Counted from the first letter of the stretch, positions 16,832 to 26,347 are shown. The stretch: DNA of 64,000 nt from Bradyrhizobium sp. AZCC 2176 (GCF_036924645.1 NZ_JAZHRX010000001.1:6661501-6725500); one strand, 5' to 3'. Notes: generated from the sequence alone by a model not told the origin. A program made the numbers and translations.

Positions 16832-17248
16832 TCAAACCTCCATCGGTCGGCTCTGGTCGCTTAACAACAAAAGCCCATCGGGAAAACGAACCCATCCAAA
16901 TTTTGAGTCGCACCAAGCCGCTACCTGTGGCGCAGGGAACGTTGGGTCGGCGAAGCAACCGACCGGTATGCCGATGAGGCCAGGAAAAAGTTCGAGGCTC
17001 GTGCTTATTGTCGAGCCACATCGAGGGCAAAACACACAATGAACGTTCCCGCCTGACGCTCCTTTGCGGGTGAAGATCGAGCTATCGCCCAGGCGGTTGA
17101 CTACTTGTTCGGAGTTCCATCGGGACGAGAGAGAAAACGCACTTCCCGAACGCCTTTGGCATCGCGTGCAGTTGCAGGGTGTCACCATCGCAGGTTCGCC
17201 TTCGACAGTAATGCTTAGCTGCCCACATTGGCAGGTGGCCGTGCGCAT
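16832..17248 (-). CDS. GFA-family (CENP-V/GFA domain) zinc protein
   Basis: A 138-residue protein with the zinc-cysteine set of the glutathione-dependent formaldehyde-activating (Gfa) family: CQCG at 7-10, CNCTRCQ near 25-31 and CPRCG near 74-78. The fold is the Mss4-like CENP-V/GFA domain. The founding member was reported to speed formation of S-hydroxymethylglutathione, but for most homologues the substrate is unknown. It is flanked by about 230 bases on its 5' side without a gene. A role in aldehyde or glutathione handling is possible. Confidence 0.8.
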   Translation of the reverse strand: MRTATCQCGQLSITVEGEPAMVTPCNCTRCQRRSGSAFSLSSRWNSEQVVNRLGDSSIFTRKGASGGNVHCVFCPRCGSTISTSLELFPGLIGIPVGCFADPTFPAPQVAAWCDSKFGWVRFPDGLLLLSDQSRPMEV

Positions 17249-17476
17249 CCCATACCTCTCCTGCTACTGTCACTGTCGGAAAATCATACGGCGTCCGGTT
17301 GCTTGGGCAAGCAGTTTTGGTTGATGCGGCTCGCTCCACAAACTCTCCATTGCGGATCGACCAAGGCATCTGACGTGTCGTTGGCCCGATCGATCCGCTC
17401 TGGATCCATCTGCCGCGTCCCGGCAGGCCTCGCCGGCTCCGACGAAAATCCTGCCGGCCACAGCAGCAGTTAGCGT

Positions 17477-17905
17477 TCACGCCGCCGCCTTCCGCGGCGC
17501 GACTTCGAGTTGGCCAGCGATGTAGCGGCGCTCCTGGGTGAGGCCGCCGAAGCCGTAGGCATCGCCCTTGACCTCGTCGACATGGGCATAGCTTTCCTCA
17601 TGCAGCGGCCCGAGCAGTTCGCCCATGCGCTGGAACAGCGCGGCGAGATAGGCGGCCTTCTCGTCCTTGGTGTTGGTGCCCTCGCTGACATGAACGTCGA
17701 GCCAGAAGCTGGCGAGGCTCTGTTCGGCGAGCGACTTTCCGCCGGCGAACCAGTCGGCGGCATCGACCGCCTTGACGATGATTGCGGTGACCTTGGGATC
17801 CTTGCGCAGGATTCGCGCGGTCAGTTCGCTGACGGCGGAGGCAATCTCGGCCTTCAGCGACGGCGCCTTGCGGACGCTGGAATAGGTCACGGTGATAAGC
17901 GGCAT
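17477..17905 (-). CDS. Tautomerase-family protein (4-oxalocrotonate tautomerase-like)
   Basis: A 142-residue protein starting MPLITVTYSS. After Met removal the amino-terminal proline would be the catalytic base, as in the tautomerase superfamily. ATG 17905 was chosen because AAGGAGA stands seven bases upstream and it puts Pro at position 2; the ATG at 17911 would bury the proline. The length is roughly double a 4-OT monomer (about 62), so it may be a fused or extended type. It is divergent from the LysR gene, which probably controls it. Confidence 0.8.
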   Translation of the reverse strand: MPLITVTYSSVRKAPSLKAEIASAVSELTARILRKDPKVTAIIVKAVDAADWFAGGKSLAEQSLASFWLDVHVSEGTNTKDEKAAYLAALFQRMGELLGPLHEESYAHVDEVKGDAYGFGGLTQERRYIAGQLEVAPRKAAA

Positions 17906-17981
17906 GGTCATTCTCCTTCGATCAGGCGCGCGATGACATCGCGCTCCCCTTACCTAGACCCGCGGCCATCATCTTGGTATC

Positions 17982-18006
17982 TTATCCCTGTTCATAACAA
18001 TGATAA
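17982..18006 (+). promoter_or_regulatory. Candidate LysR-type operator between tautomerase and lysR genes
   Basis: TTATC (17982-17986) and GATAA (18002-18006) form an inverted repeat separated by 15 bases in the divergent promoter region. Spaced, interrupted dyads of this kind are usual for LysR-type regulators. No binding data are available. Confidence 0.4.
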
Positions 18007-18023
18007 CGGATATTGATGATGCG

Positions 18024-18878
18024 ATGAGCACGCTGGATATCGATACGGTGCAGGCGTTCCTGCTGGTCGCCGAACTGCAGAGCTTTACCCGCACAGCCGA
18101 GGCGCTCGGCGCCACCCAGGCCGCCGTCAGCATGAAGCTGCAACGGCTGGAGAGCGTGGTCGGCAAGCGGCTGGTCGAGCGATCGCCGCGGGCGGTCGCG
18201 CTGACCGCTGCCGGCGTGGCATTCCTGCCCCACGCCCGCACGCTGATTGAGGCGCATGACCGCGCGCTGTCGGGCGAGACGCCCGCGCGCCAGCAATTGT
18301 CGCTCGGGATCTCCGATCACGCCGCAGGACCGGAACTGGTGCCGCTGCTCGAACGGCTGCACGCGATGTCGTCGCAACTGGCGCTTTCCGTGACGATCGG
18401 CTTTTCGCGCGCGATGCTGGATGCCTACGATGCCGGCGAATTCGACGCCGTCGTGGTGCGGCGGGAAGGCAGCCGCCGCGGCGGCGAGAAGCTGACGGAA
18501 GACGCCTTCGGCTGGTTCGCCGCCAAGCGCCTGGCCTGGCGCCGCGGCGAGACGCTGCCGCTGGCCACGCTGGCGCCGCCCTGCGGCGTGCGCGCGCTCG
18601 CCATCCGCGCCCTCGACAAGGCCGGCATCCCATGGACCGAGCGTTTTGTCGGCGGCGGCGTCACCGCGGTGGTCGCCGCGGCCTTGGCCGGCCTCGCGGT
18701 GGCGCCGCTGGCCCGGCGGATCGCCCCGCCCGGTCTGGTCGATATCGGTCCGGCCCAGGGGCTGCCGCGGCTGGCTTCCTCCAAGGTGGTGCTGCACTCG
18801 AAGGTCAGCGACCCCGCCAAGCGCGCGGCGCTACGGACGCTGGCGGCGACGTTCAGGCACGTGGTGGCCCCGGCGTAA
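18024..18878 (+). CDS. LysR-family transcriptional regulator
   Basis: A 284-residue LTTR. The N-terminal winged helix-turn-helix reads TVQAFLLVAELQSFTRTAEA, then LGATQAAVSMKLQRLESVVG and RSPRAVALTAAG, a textbook LysR start. The C-terminal half is the periplasmic-binding-like effector domain. ATG 18024 (MSTLDIDTV) gives the standard distance to the HTH. An ATG at 18000 is also in frame, but neither has a strong ribosome site. It is divergent from the tautomerase gene, with a dyad between them. The effector is unknown. Confidence 0.85.
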   Translation: MSTLDIDTVQAFLLVAELQSFTRTAEALGATQAAVSMKLQRLESVVGKRLVERSPRAVALTAAGVAFLPHARTLIEAHDRALSGETPARQQLSLGISDHAAGPELVPLLERLHAMSSQLALSVTIGFSRAMLDAYDAGEFDAVVVRREGSRRGGEKLTEDAFGWFAAKRLAWRRGETLPLATLAPPCGVRALAIRALDKAGIPWTERFVGGGVTAVVAAALAGLAVAPLARRIAPPGLVDIGPAQGLPRLASSKVVLHSKVSDPAKRAALRTLAATFRHVVAPA

Positions 18879-18948
18879 CGGACCGTTTCGTTAAAAAGAC
18901 CGATTTTTTCTGGAACCAATTGGCGCCTTGTGCGTTTGCGCCAGTTAA

Positions 18949-20484
18949 ATGGGCAGCCGGATGTTCACGAAAGATCAGCAACAGCAAAGGGATCTATTCG
19001 AATCCGAACGTAATTTCCGACTCCTGGTTGAAGGCGTTGCCGACTACGCGCTTTATATGCTGGATCCTAGCGGCGTGGTGACGAGCTGGAATGTCGGCGG
19101 CCAGCGGATCAAGGGTTACTCGCCCGCAGAGATTATCGGGCAGCATTTTTCCCGCTTCTATACCGAGGTCGACCGCGCCAAGGGCAAGCCGCTCCGCGCC
19201 TTGCGTATCGCCCGTGAACAGGGCCGCTACGAGGAGGATGGTTGGCGCGTCCGCAAGGACGGCACCTTCTTCTGGGCCAGCGTGGTCATCGACCCCCTTC
19301 ATGAGGACGGCAAGCTGGTCGGCTTCGCCAAGATCACCCGGGACATTACCGAGCGCCGCGAAGCCCAGCTCAAGCTCGAGCAGATGCACCAGCAGCCCGC
19401 GGAATCGCAGAAGCTCGACGCGCTCGGCCAACTGACCGGCGGCGTGGCCCACGATTTCAACAATCTCCTGATGATCATCAGCGGCAGTCTTCACACGCTG
19501 AGGAAAGCGGTTGGCGACGATCCCAAATGCCAGCGGGCGGTGGCGGCGATCGAAGGGGCGACCAAACGCGGCGCCACCCTCACCAGCCAGTTGCTGACAT
19601 TCGCACGGCGGCAGAGCATCAATCCCCAGGCGGTCGACATCGCCGAACGCATCGATGCGGTGCGCGAAGTGCTCGACACTGCGGTCGGCAGCGCGGTGAC
19701 GCTGCAATTCGACGTCGACCGCGACGTTTGGCCGGTCATGGCCGATGTCGCCGAGTTCGAGACGGCGCTGGTCAATCTCGTCATCAACGCACGCGACGCC
19801 ATGACCGCCAGCGGCGTCATCACGGTATCGGCGCGTAACGAGACGCCCGGCGGCGAGGACGGCGCCGTCGGATATGTCGCGATCTCGGTGGAAGACACCG
19901 GCGCCGGCATCGCGCCCGATATCCTCGGCAAGATTTTCGACCCCTTCTTCACCACCAAGCCGATCGGCAAGGGCACCGGCTTGGGACTGTCGCAGGTTCA
20001 TGGCTTCGCCCATCAGGCCGGCGGAACGGTCAAGGTGGCGAGCGAGCTCGGCAAGGGCACCAGGATCACGATCCTGCTGCCACGAAAGGAACCCGCGCCC
20101 GCGGCCGAGGACGCCAATGCGGTGGAGATCGGCGGCAGCGGCACCGTGCTGCTGGTGGAGGACAATCCGGAGGTCGCATCCGTCAGCGCCGGCCTGCTCG
20201 AACAGCTCGGCTACACCGTCCGCCGGGTGGCGAATGCCGAAGCGGCCTTGCGCGAAATCGAACTCGACGGCATAGACCTCGTCTTTTCCGACATCGTGAT
20301 GCCCGGCAAGATGGACGGTCTCGGCCTGGCGCGCCACCTGAAGGCGGTCAGGCCCAGACTGCCGATTCTGCTGGCCAGCGGCTACAGCGACGCCGCGCTG
20401 AGCGTGCGCGGCGATTTTCCCATTCTGCGCAAGCCCTACGAAATCTACGAACTCAGCCAGGCGATCGCGAAACTGCCGCGGTGA
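18949..20484 (+). CDS. PAS-domain hybrid histidine kinase with C-terminal receiver
   Basis: A 511-residue cytoplasmic sensor kinase with no membrane segment. A PAS domain covers about 20-140 (RLLVEGVADYALYMLDPSG, ending KITRDITERRE). The HisKA/HWE-like dimerisation helix has the phosphoacceptor His168 in GGVAHDFNNLL. The ATPase domain shows NLVINARDAM, DTGAGI and GKGTGLGLS. The receiver (about 398-510) has Asp448 in VFSDIVMPG. ATG 18949 or 18961 may be the start, as neither has a clear ribosome site. It closely resembles the larger kinase at 31140 in the kinase-receiver part. No partner response regulator with a DNA-binding domain is encoded beside it. Confidence 0.9.
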   Translation: MGSRMFTKDQQQQRDLFESERNFRLLVEGVADYALYMLDPSGVVTSWNVGGQRIKGYSPAEIIGQHFSRFYTEVDRAKGKPLRALRIAREQGRYEEDGWRVRKDGTFFWASVVIDPLHEDGKLVGFAKITRDITERREAQLKLEQMHQQPAESQKLDALGQLTGGVAHDFNNLLMIISGSLHTLRKAVGDDPKCQRAVAAIEGATKRGATLTSQLLTFARRQSINPQAVDIAERIDAVREVLDTAVGSAVTLQFDVDRDVWPVMADVAEFETALVNLVINARDAMTASGVITVSARNETPGGEDGAVGYVAISVEDTGAGIAPDILGKIFDPFFTTKPIGKGTGLGLSQVHGFAHQAGGTVKVASELGKGTRITILLPRKEPAPAAEDANAVEIGGSGTVLLVEDNPEVASVSAGLLEQLGYTVRRVANAEAALREIELDGIDLVFSDIVMPGKMDGLGLARHLKAVRPRLPILLASGYSDAALSVRGDFPILRKPYEIYELSQAIAKLPR

Positions 20485-20504
20485 CGGCTCCTGACCGGCT
20501 CTCC

Positions 20505-21941
20505 TTACAAGATCGCTTCGAACGCACTGCGCAGCGTTTCGTGCCGGAACACGAATCCGTTGCTCAGCGCCTTGTTCGGCAGCACGCGCTGGCCGCCAAG
20601 CAAGAGCTCATTGGCAAAGTCACCGCCGACACGGCGCAGCAGCCCGCCGGGTATCCGGAAAATCGCCGGCCGGCGCAGCCGCCGTCCGAGTTCTTCGGTG
20701 AATTTCAGGTTGGTGACCGGGATCGGCGCCGTCGCGTTGACCGGGCCTGAGATTTCCGGACGCACGATGACATGCGCGATCAGGCGGATCAGGTCGTCGC
20801 GCTCGATCCACGACATCCATTGCCGGCCTGAGCCTAGCGGTCCGCCGAGGCCGAACTCGAACGGCGTCAGCATCCGTGTGATGAAGCCGCCATCGGTGCC
20901 GATCACGAGGCCGATCCGCAGGCAGACCACGCGCACGCCATGCGCTTCCGCCGGGCGCGCCGCGTTTTCCCAGGCATCGCAGAGTTCATGGCTGAAGCAG
21001 GCGTGTGATTTTGCCGACTCCGTCAGCACCTGGTCCTGCCAGAGCCCATACCAGCCGACGGCCGAACCACTCACCAGCACGGCCGGCTTGCGTTCGAGCC
21101 GCGCGATCAGCTTGACGATGTCGCCAGTCATGTTGATCCGGGAGTCGAGGATTTTTCGGCGCTTGGCTTCGGTCCACAGCCCGTTGCCGATCGGCTCGCC
21201 CGCAAGATTGACGATGGTATCGATCCTGGTATCCGCTGGAAGCTGGTCGAGGCTCCTGATCAGCGTGATCGGTGGCGGCAGCATATCGGCCTTGGCCGGG
21301 TTGCGCACCAGCGCGATGACCTGATGGCCCGCGCCGCTCAGGCCTGTCACCAGGCGGCTGCCGATGAAGCCGGTGGCGCCGGTCACCAGCACCGTCTGCC
21401 GTGCGGGCAACTTTTCAACCAGATTTGCCGCAGGCGCGCAGGTCATCCGCGCAAGACGCTTCGACGCGGTGAAATCGCGCAGGCCGCACAGCGCCGCGCC
21501 AGCGGCCGATGCGGCCGCGATCAGGCTGAGCCACCCGGTGTAGGCCGATTTGACGCCGGTCGGCTGCCCTGCCCAGCCGATCAAGACCGGTAGCAGCAGC
21601 ACCAGAATGGCGCCGTAATTGATGGCGAGCAGCGTGTGATTGATGCGTTCGCTGGCCGGCAATTTCCGGCTCATGTCCTCCTCGACGAAATCCATCAGCG
21701 TGATGACGATTTCGGCTGTCAGCACCGCGATGATCAGCATCGCAAGGACGCCGTGCACTTCCAGCCAGCCCAGCACCAGGAACAGCAATGCATAGAGCAT
21801 GTTGCGCACGGCATGGAGTTGCAGTTCGTAACGCTGCGAGGGACGCCATGCGAGCCGTTCGGTCAGCTCATGGTGATAGAACGTATCGAACACGCCCATC
21901 ACGATCTGAATGGCGATCAGGGTCCAAAGCAGCGACGTCAT
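20505..21941 (-). CDS. Membrane-fused TIGR01777-family epimerase (SDR)
   Basis: A 478-residue fusion. Residues 1-160 contain about four or five hydrophobic helices (LLWTLIAIQIVMGVFDTFYH, MLYALLFLVLGW, VLAMLIIAVLTAEIVITLM and others). From about 182 a soluble SDR of the TIGR01777/YfcH type begins with VLVTGATGFIGSRLV and has VNLAGEPIGNGLW, SGSAVGWYG and the C-terminal DUF1731 part. YfcH-type proteins look like nucleotide-sugar epimerases but have no settled substrate. The gene overlaps the preceding DUF4166 gene by ATGA, so translation is coupled, and both lie behind a GbsR/MarR regulator. The DoxX-like membrane half suggests action at the inner membrane. Confidence 0.85.
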   Translation of the reverse strand: MTSLLWTLIAIQIVMGVFDTFYHHELTERLAWRPSQRYELQLHAVRNMLYALLFLVLGWLEVHGVLAMLIIAVLTAEIVITLMDFVEEDMSRKLPASERINHTLLAINYGAILVLLLPVLIGWAGQPTGVKSAYTGWLSLIAAASAAGAALCGLRDFTASKRLARMTCAPAANLVEKLPARQTVLVTGATGFIGSRLVTGLSGAGHQVIALVRNPAKADMLPPPITLIRSLDQLPADTRIDTIVNLAGEPIGNGLWTEAKRRKILDSRINMTGDIVKLIARLERKPAVLVSGSAVGWYGLWQDQVLTESAKSHACFSHELCDAWENAARPAEAHGVRVVCLRIGLVIGTDGGFITRMLTPFEFGLGGPLGSGRQWMSWIERDDLIRLIAHVIVRPEISGPVNATAPIPVTNLKFTEELGRRLRRPAIFRIPGGLLRRVGGDFANELLLGGQRVLPNKALSNGFVFRHETLRSAFEAIL

Positions 21942-22603
21942 GATGCGGCCTCCCGGAACAATGCGGACTGACGAATGAGCTTGCCGAAGCGCGGATGAAC
22001 GATCTCCAGCGTGAAGCGGAACGTGCCGCCGCCGAGATCGGAATGGGTAACGGTGAGATCGCCGGGCGTGAACCGCATCGGCAGCGGCAACCTCAACGGC
22101 CCGATCTGGAAGGAATAGCCGACGCTGCGGAACACCAGCGCTTCGTGCTCGACGGCGATGCGCAGCGCCATGCTGACGCCGTAGCCGACATACTCCTCGA
22201 GCCCGGTCGGGCCGGCGAACCGTTTCGCCGAGTGAATGACCTGCGGAAATCCGTTGCTGCGCGCGCAGATGCGGGTCCAGATCTGGCCGCCGCTCGCCGC
22301 ATCCTCGGTCACCGTCACGACCATCGGAACGCCGGTCTCAGTGCAAAGCGGCAGCGGTCCGCCGATCACGCGCGCAAGCTGCGCCAGCCACCAGCCGACC
22401 GGCGTAAAGCTCGCCTCCTCGATCGTGCCGACATAGACGACGGTCTGGCCATCGGCGAAGCGCTTGGAGAAGCGCCGCCAGATCGCCAGCGGCAAACGGC
22501 CCCAATCCTCATCGGGCAATAAATCGTGGAAGCGGTGGTCGTCGAGCAGGATGGTGTTCGAAGCGGGCGTTGCGGGAAGCCTTGGTACTCTTGTGGACGC
22601 CAT
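21938..22603 (-). CDS. DUF4166-domain protein
   Basis: A 221-residue protein of unknown function matching DUF4166 in overall pattern: FHDLLPDEDWGRLPLAIWRR at the start and GGTFRFTLEIVHPRFGKLI near the end. ATG 22603 has AGGAG at seven bases; a GTG at 22606 is adjacent. It overlaps the TIGR01777 gene by four bases and begins 28 bases after the regulator stop, so the three form a regulator-first operon. DUF4166 is often found fused to or beside saccharopine-dehydrogenase or epimerase-like proteins, which fits this context. Confidence 0.75.
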   Translation of the reverse strand: MASTRVPRLPATPASNTILLDDHRFHDLLPDEDWGRLPLAIWRRFSKRFADGQTVVYVGTIEEASFTPVGWWLAQLARVIGGPLPLCTETGVPMVVTVTEDAASGGQIWTRICARSNGFPQVIHSAKRFAGPTGLEEYVGYGVSMALRIAVEHEALVFRSVGYSFQIGPLRLPLPMRFTPGDLTVTHSDLGGGTFRFTLEIVHPRFGKLIRQSALFREAAS

Positions 22604-22630
22604 CACACGCTCCTGCCCTGCCCCTCTGCC

Positions 22631-23188
22631 CTATCTGGATTTCCCCGCCGGCAATAAACTGACGATCTTCTCGCCAAGCTTGATCAGCGCGACCAGCCTC
22701 GGCCGCGGCACGTGGAGCATCTGCGTGTACCAGCGGTCGACCAGCTCGGTGAAAGCCAGCATTTCCTTCAGCCGCTTGCTGGCGACCGGGCTGATGGTCG
22801 GATCGTCTGCCGCGTCGGAAACGCAGGCCCGCAGCGCATCGATGGCGGGATCGATTTCGCGCTCCTTGCGACGGGCGGCGATCCGTGCCGCCACCTCCCA
22901 GATGTCGGTCTCCGCCTCGAAATGATCACGGCGATCGCCGAGGATCGGCACCCGGCGGATCAAATTCCAGGCCAGCAGTTCCTTGATGGAGTTGGAGACG
23001 TTGGACCGCGCCATGCCGAGTGTCTCGGCGATGTCCTCCGCGGTCATCGGCGCCTCGGCGAGATAGAGCAGGCCGTGGATCTGGCTGACCGAGCGGTTGA
23101 CGCCCCACTCGTCCCCCATGTCGCCCCAGTGCAGGATGAACCGCTCGACGACGGCAGGGAGTTTCTTTTTGTCGGTTGTTTCTGTCAT
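22631..23188 (-). CDS. GbsR/MarR-family transcriptional regulator
   Basis: A 185-residue winged-helix regulator of the GbsR type. WGDMGDEWGVNRSVSQIHGL leads into MTAEDIAETLGMARSNVSNS, the recognition helix, and then RVPILGDRRDHFEAETDIWE, the wing with the GDRRDHF signature of GbsR. ATG 23188 was chosen because GbsR proteins begin close to the WG motif; the frame is open 74 codons farther upstream without coding character. A perfect palindrome overlaps this start codon and is a likely self-operator. GbsR homologues often respond to osmolytes, but the effector here is unknown. Confidence 0.85.
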   Translation of the reverse strand: MTETTDKKKLPAVVERFILHWGDMGDEWGVNRSVSQIHGLLYLAEAPMTAEDIAETLGMARSNVSNSIKELLAWNLIRRVPILGDRRDHFEAETDIWEVAARIAARRKEREIDPAIDALRACVSDAADDPTISPVASKRLKEMLAFTELVDRWYTQMLHVPRPRLVALIKLGEKIVSLLPAGKSR

Positions 23189-23196
23189 AACAGAAA
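23179..23196. promoter_or_regulatory. Perfect palindrome over the GbsR/MarR start codon
   Basis: TTTCTGT-CATA-ACAGAAA has perfect 7-base arms. The start codon of the leftward regulator gene (23186-23188) lies in its centre. Binding here would block translation initiation or transcription of the whole regulator-DUF4166-epimerase operon, so autoregulation is the simplest reading. Confidence 0.65.
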
Positions 23197-23440
23197 TATC
23201 TGACGGAACTGTGCGAATGTCAAGTCCGCCGCGGGCCGCGATTTGCGAGCTATGTCCGGCGGAGCCATCCCCTCTGCCCGATGCCGCGGTTCGACTAGAG
23301 GCCCCTGCGAAAGGAACCCGTATGAACCCCGGTTCCATCGTGTTCCCGGTCGATTCGTTAACCGCTTCGGCACGATCGCGTCCTAGATTTCCTTTTCGCG
23401 TTGCCGGCAACGAGGTCTGGCGCGGTCATCAAGGCAAAGC

Positions 23441-25391
23441 ATGCCCTATCGAAATCCCCCGGACCCGGGCGGGCCGCTGCGGCGGATCACATCGACGTCC
23501 CTGGTCATCACCTTTGCGCTGGTCATGACCGCCTGCGTCCTGGGCGTCATGGCCTGGAAGGCGCTCGACGCCAAGAAGGCGACGCTGGCGAGCGGCAGTG
23601 CCGACATCCAGAATCTCGTCCATTCGCTTGCCGAGCATGCCTCGCACACCATTCAGGCGGTCGATATCGCGATGGCGGGAATGGTGGACCTGCTGAAATA
23701 CCGGGATCCCGAGCCGGACCGGTTCAACAAGTACCTGGCCGAAACGGCGAAGACGCTGCCCCAATTGCGGGGCATCGGCGTCGCCGACGCCAACGGCAAC
23801 TGGACCTATTCGTCATTTCCGGAAACACCGCGCCACAACGTCTCGGAACGGAATTATTTCGCCCATCACCGCGATACGCCGGACAAGACGCTTCGGATCA
23901 GCGAGCCGTTGCAATCCCGTGTGGACGATCGATCCTCAATGATCGTTCTCTCGAAACGTATCACCAAGCTCGACGGCAGCTTTGGCGGGGTCGTCGCCGC
24001 AGCGATCGACAAGGATTATTTCAACGGCTTTTACCGGACATTCCAGCTCGGTCCCGACGGCGGCATCAGCCTGATACGGAATGATGGTACGCTCCTGATA
24101 CGCTGGCCGGCGTCGGACAAGACCAGGGATCTTTCCCGGACCGACCTGTTCTCAAAGCATCTCAAGCTGAGCTCCGTCGGATACTACAAGATCATCTCGC
24201 CGTTCGACGGCATCGTGAAGCATTTCGGCTACGAGGAAACGCCGCAATATCCGGCAGTCGTCACCGTGGCGGTGTCGGAAGACTGGCTGCTCGCCGAATG
24301 GTGGAAGGGATTGCGGACCGACGCCATCGTCGCCGGGGTGCTGTTGTGCATGATCCTGATGCTGGCAGCGTTGCTGGCCCTGCAATTCCGCTTCCGCAGC
24401 AAGAGCGAACGCGCGCTGCGCGAACGCGAGGCGCATTACCGGTTGCTGGCGAACAACATCGCCGACATCATCATCCTGATCGATGCCCGCAGCCTGTTGC
24501 GCTATGTTTTCGCGGTCGGCCGAGCCGGTGCTGGGATTGCGCCCGAAAGATATTCTCGGCAAATCATGCTTTGACCTGGTGCATCCCGACGACAGGGAGA
24601 GCGTCAAATCGGCGACCGCACGGATCAACGGAATCGACAGCGTCAGCACCGTCGTGTTCCGGCACTATCGCGGCGACGGGACGCTGGCGTGGGTGGAAAG
24701 CAAGTTCAAGCTGGCATCGGAACCGAGCGACCCCGCCCGGACGGAATTCCTCTGCGTCATCCGCGACGTCACCGAACGCAAGCGGATGGAAGACGAGCTG
24801 ACCCAGCTCAACCGCCGCCTCACCCAGCTCGCTGCCACCGACGGACTGACCGGCCTGACCAACCGCCGCACCTTCGACGGCTACCTGCGGCGCGAATACG
24901 AAGCCTGCGATCAGATTGCGGTGCTGCTGTTCGATATCGACAATTTCAAGGGCTACAACGACACCTACGGGCATCAGGCCGGCGACCGTTGCCTGCAGGC
25001 GGTTGCGAAAGCCATCGGCAACGCGACCGCCGATACGTCAGGCCTGTCCGCGCGCTATGGCGGCGAGGAATTCGCCATCGTGTTGCCGAACACATCGGAG
25101 GATGACGCGTTGAAGGTCGCTGAATCCATCCGGCTGACCGTGCGAGCCCTGGGCATTCCGAACACGGCCTCCAGCCGCGGCTACATCACCATCAGCGCGG
25201 GCGTCGCCGCCAAAAGCCGCTCGACGCTCGACGAGGCCGCGCTGGTCGGAGAAGCCGACACCGCGCTCTATGAAGCCAAGCGTCTCGGCCGTAATCGCAG
25301 CATCGTTTATTCCTCACTCGACCTGCAATATGTCGAGAGCGCGTCCATCCAGCACGACGGCGAGGTCGCGCCGGGTGAGCGGACGCATTAG
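23441..25391 (+). pseudogene. Diguanylate cyclase (Cache-PAS-GGDEF) interrupted by a one-base frameshift
   Basis: The first frame encodes a membrane anchor (TSLVITFALVMTACVLGVMA), a dCache-like periplasmic sensor domain, a second membrane helix (GVLLCMILMLAALLALQF) and the start of a PAS domain. At 24507-24510 (TTTT) the protein leaves frame. One base less would restore PAS sequence reading RSAEPVLGLRPKDILGKS in the next frame, followed by a full GGDEF domain with RYGGEEFAIVLPN. The repaired protein would be 649 residues with an intact active site. As given it is split into a sensor fragment (to 24574) and an out-of-frame cyclase. A homopolymer sequencing error is as likely as real decay. Confidence 0.75.
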
Positions 25392-25405
25392 GCGCGAGGT
25401 TTCGC

Positions 25406-26347
25406 TTACATTCGCTGCCGAAGCGTGTGCAAGGTAATTTCCGGCGGACAGTTTAAGCGAACGGGCAACAGGCTCGTTCCGGCACCAACTGACGTGTAAC
25501 CGACCATTCTACCGTGATGCCACGCGCCCGCACCCATCGAGCGCGGTAAGCGAGCCTCCAACTTGATTGGAATCCCGCCGGGAAGGCAGAGCTGTCCGCC
25601 GTGGGTATGTCCGCTGAGCATTAGATTGAAACCGGCGTTGGCCGCCTCGCTATAGACCTCGGGCGTGTGAGACAGCAAAATGGAAAATGCGCCGCTTGGA
25701 ATTCGCTTCGCCGCCTTCGCAATGTCGTCGGTCCGATAGAAATGCGCATCGTCGATGCCTGCCAGATAGATCTGACTATTTTGGCGCGAAATTGTTTCGC
25801 ACTCATTGAAGAGCATCCGGATCCCCATCTCTTCCAGCGCCGGCACCATGTATATGCTGTCGTGATTGCCGAGCACTCCATACACCGGCCCTTTTAACCG
25901 GGCCGTCAGCTCACGGATGCTTTTAAGGCTCGGGTCGAATGGTCCATAGGTTTTTCCGCGATAGTCTCCCGTCAATACGCAAATGTCGTACTCGAGGTTG
26001 CCGACAATGCCGATGAGGTGCTGCATCGCTCCCACGCTGATGTCTGCGTGCAGGTCACTGAGATGAAGAATCGTGAAATTTGCAAATGCCGGTGGAAGAC
26101 TCTCAAATTCGAGTAGATTTGTCCTAATGGCGATCTGATCGGCATTGTGACGCGCGCGGTTGTACAGCCCCACCAGCCTCAGCGCGCTTTCAATGATCCA
26201 AGGCGCGGAGTACCAATTTTCGAGATTGAAGATGATCAATCCCTGGCCAAAAATTTGAGCCTCATGTTCAGTCTCAACTTTCAGCCGCCGTTCCACATGC
26301 TCGGCGCCGATCCGATCCACTACGCTTTGTAAGGCCAATATGGTCAC
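25406..26347 (-). CDS. Calcineurin-type metallophosphoesterase
   Basis: A 313-residue protein with the complete phosphoesterase metal-site order: LSDLHAD, TGDYRG, GNHD, SHTPE and SGHTHGG. Members of this YkoQ/LpxI-neighbour type are often membrane-associated, and some hydrolyse UDP-diacylglucosamine, but no membrane helix stands out here. The start is GTG at 26347, overlapping the stop of the upstream open stretch as GTGA, which suggests coupling to a gene that is now truncated. The long N-terminal region before DLHAD (about 95 residues) is not assigned. Confidence 0.85.
   Translation of the reverse strand: MTILALQSVVDRIGAEHVERRLKVETEHEAQIFGQGLIIFNLENWYSAPWIIESALRLVGLYNRARHNADQIAIRTNLLEFESLPPAFANFTILHLSDLHADISVGAMQHLIGIVGNLEYDICVLTGDYRGKTYGPFDPSLKSIRELTARLKGPVYGVLGNHDSIYMVPALEEMGIRMLFNECETISRQNSQIYLAGIDDAHFYRTDDIAKAAKRIPSGAFSILLSHTPEVYSEAANAGFNLMLSGHTHGGQLCLPGGIPIKLEARLPRSMGAGAWHHGRMVGYTSVGAGTSLLPVRLNCPPEITLHTLRQRM

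Noticed and set aside
18994..20337. Leftward 447-codon frame opposite the PAS kinase
   Set aside because: It is antisense of clear kinase-receiver motifs with arginine- and histidine-rich low-quality sequence.
24507..24510. Programmed frameshifting in the GGDEF gene
   Set aside because: There is no slippery heptamer with downstream structure that I can see. Error or ordinary mutation is simpler.
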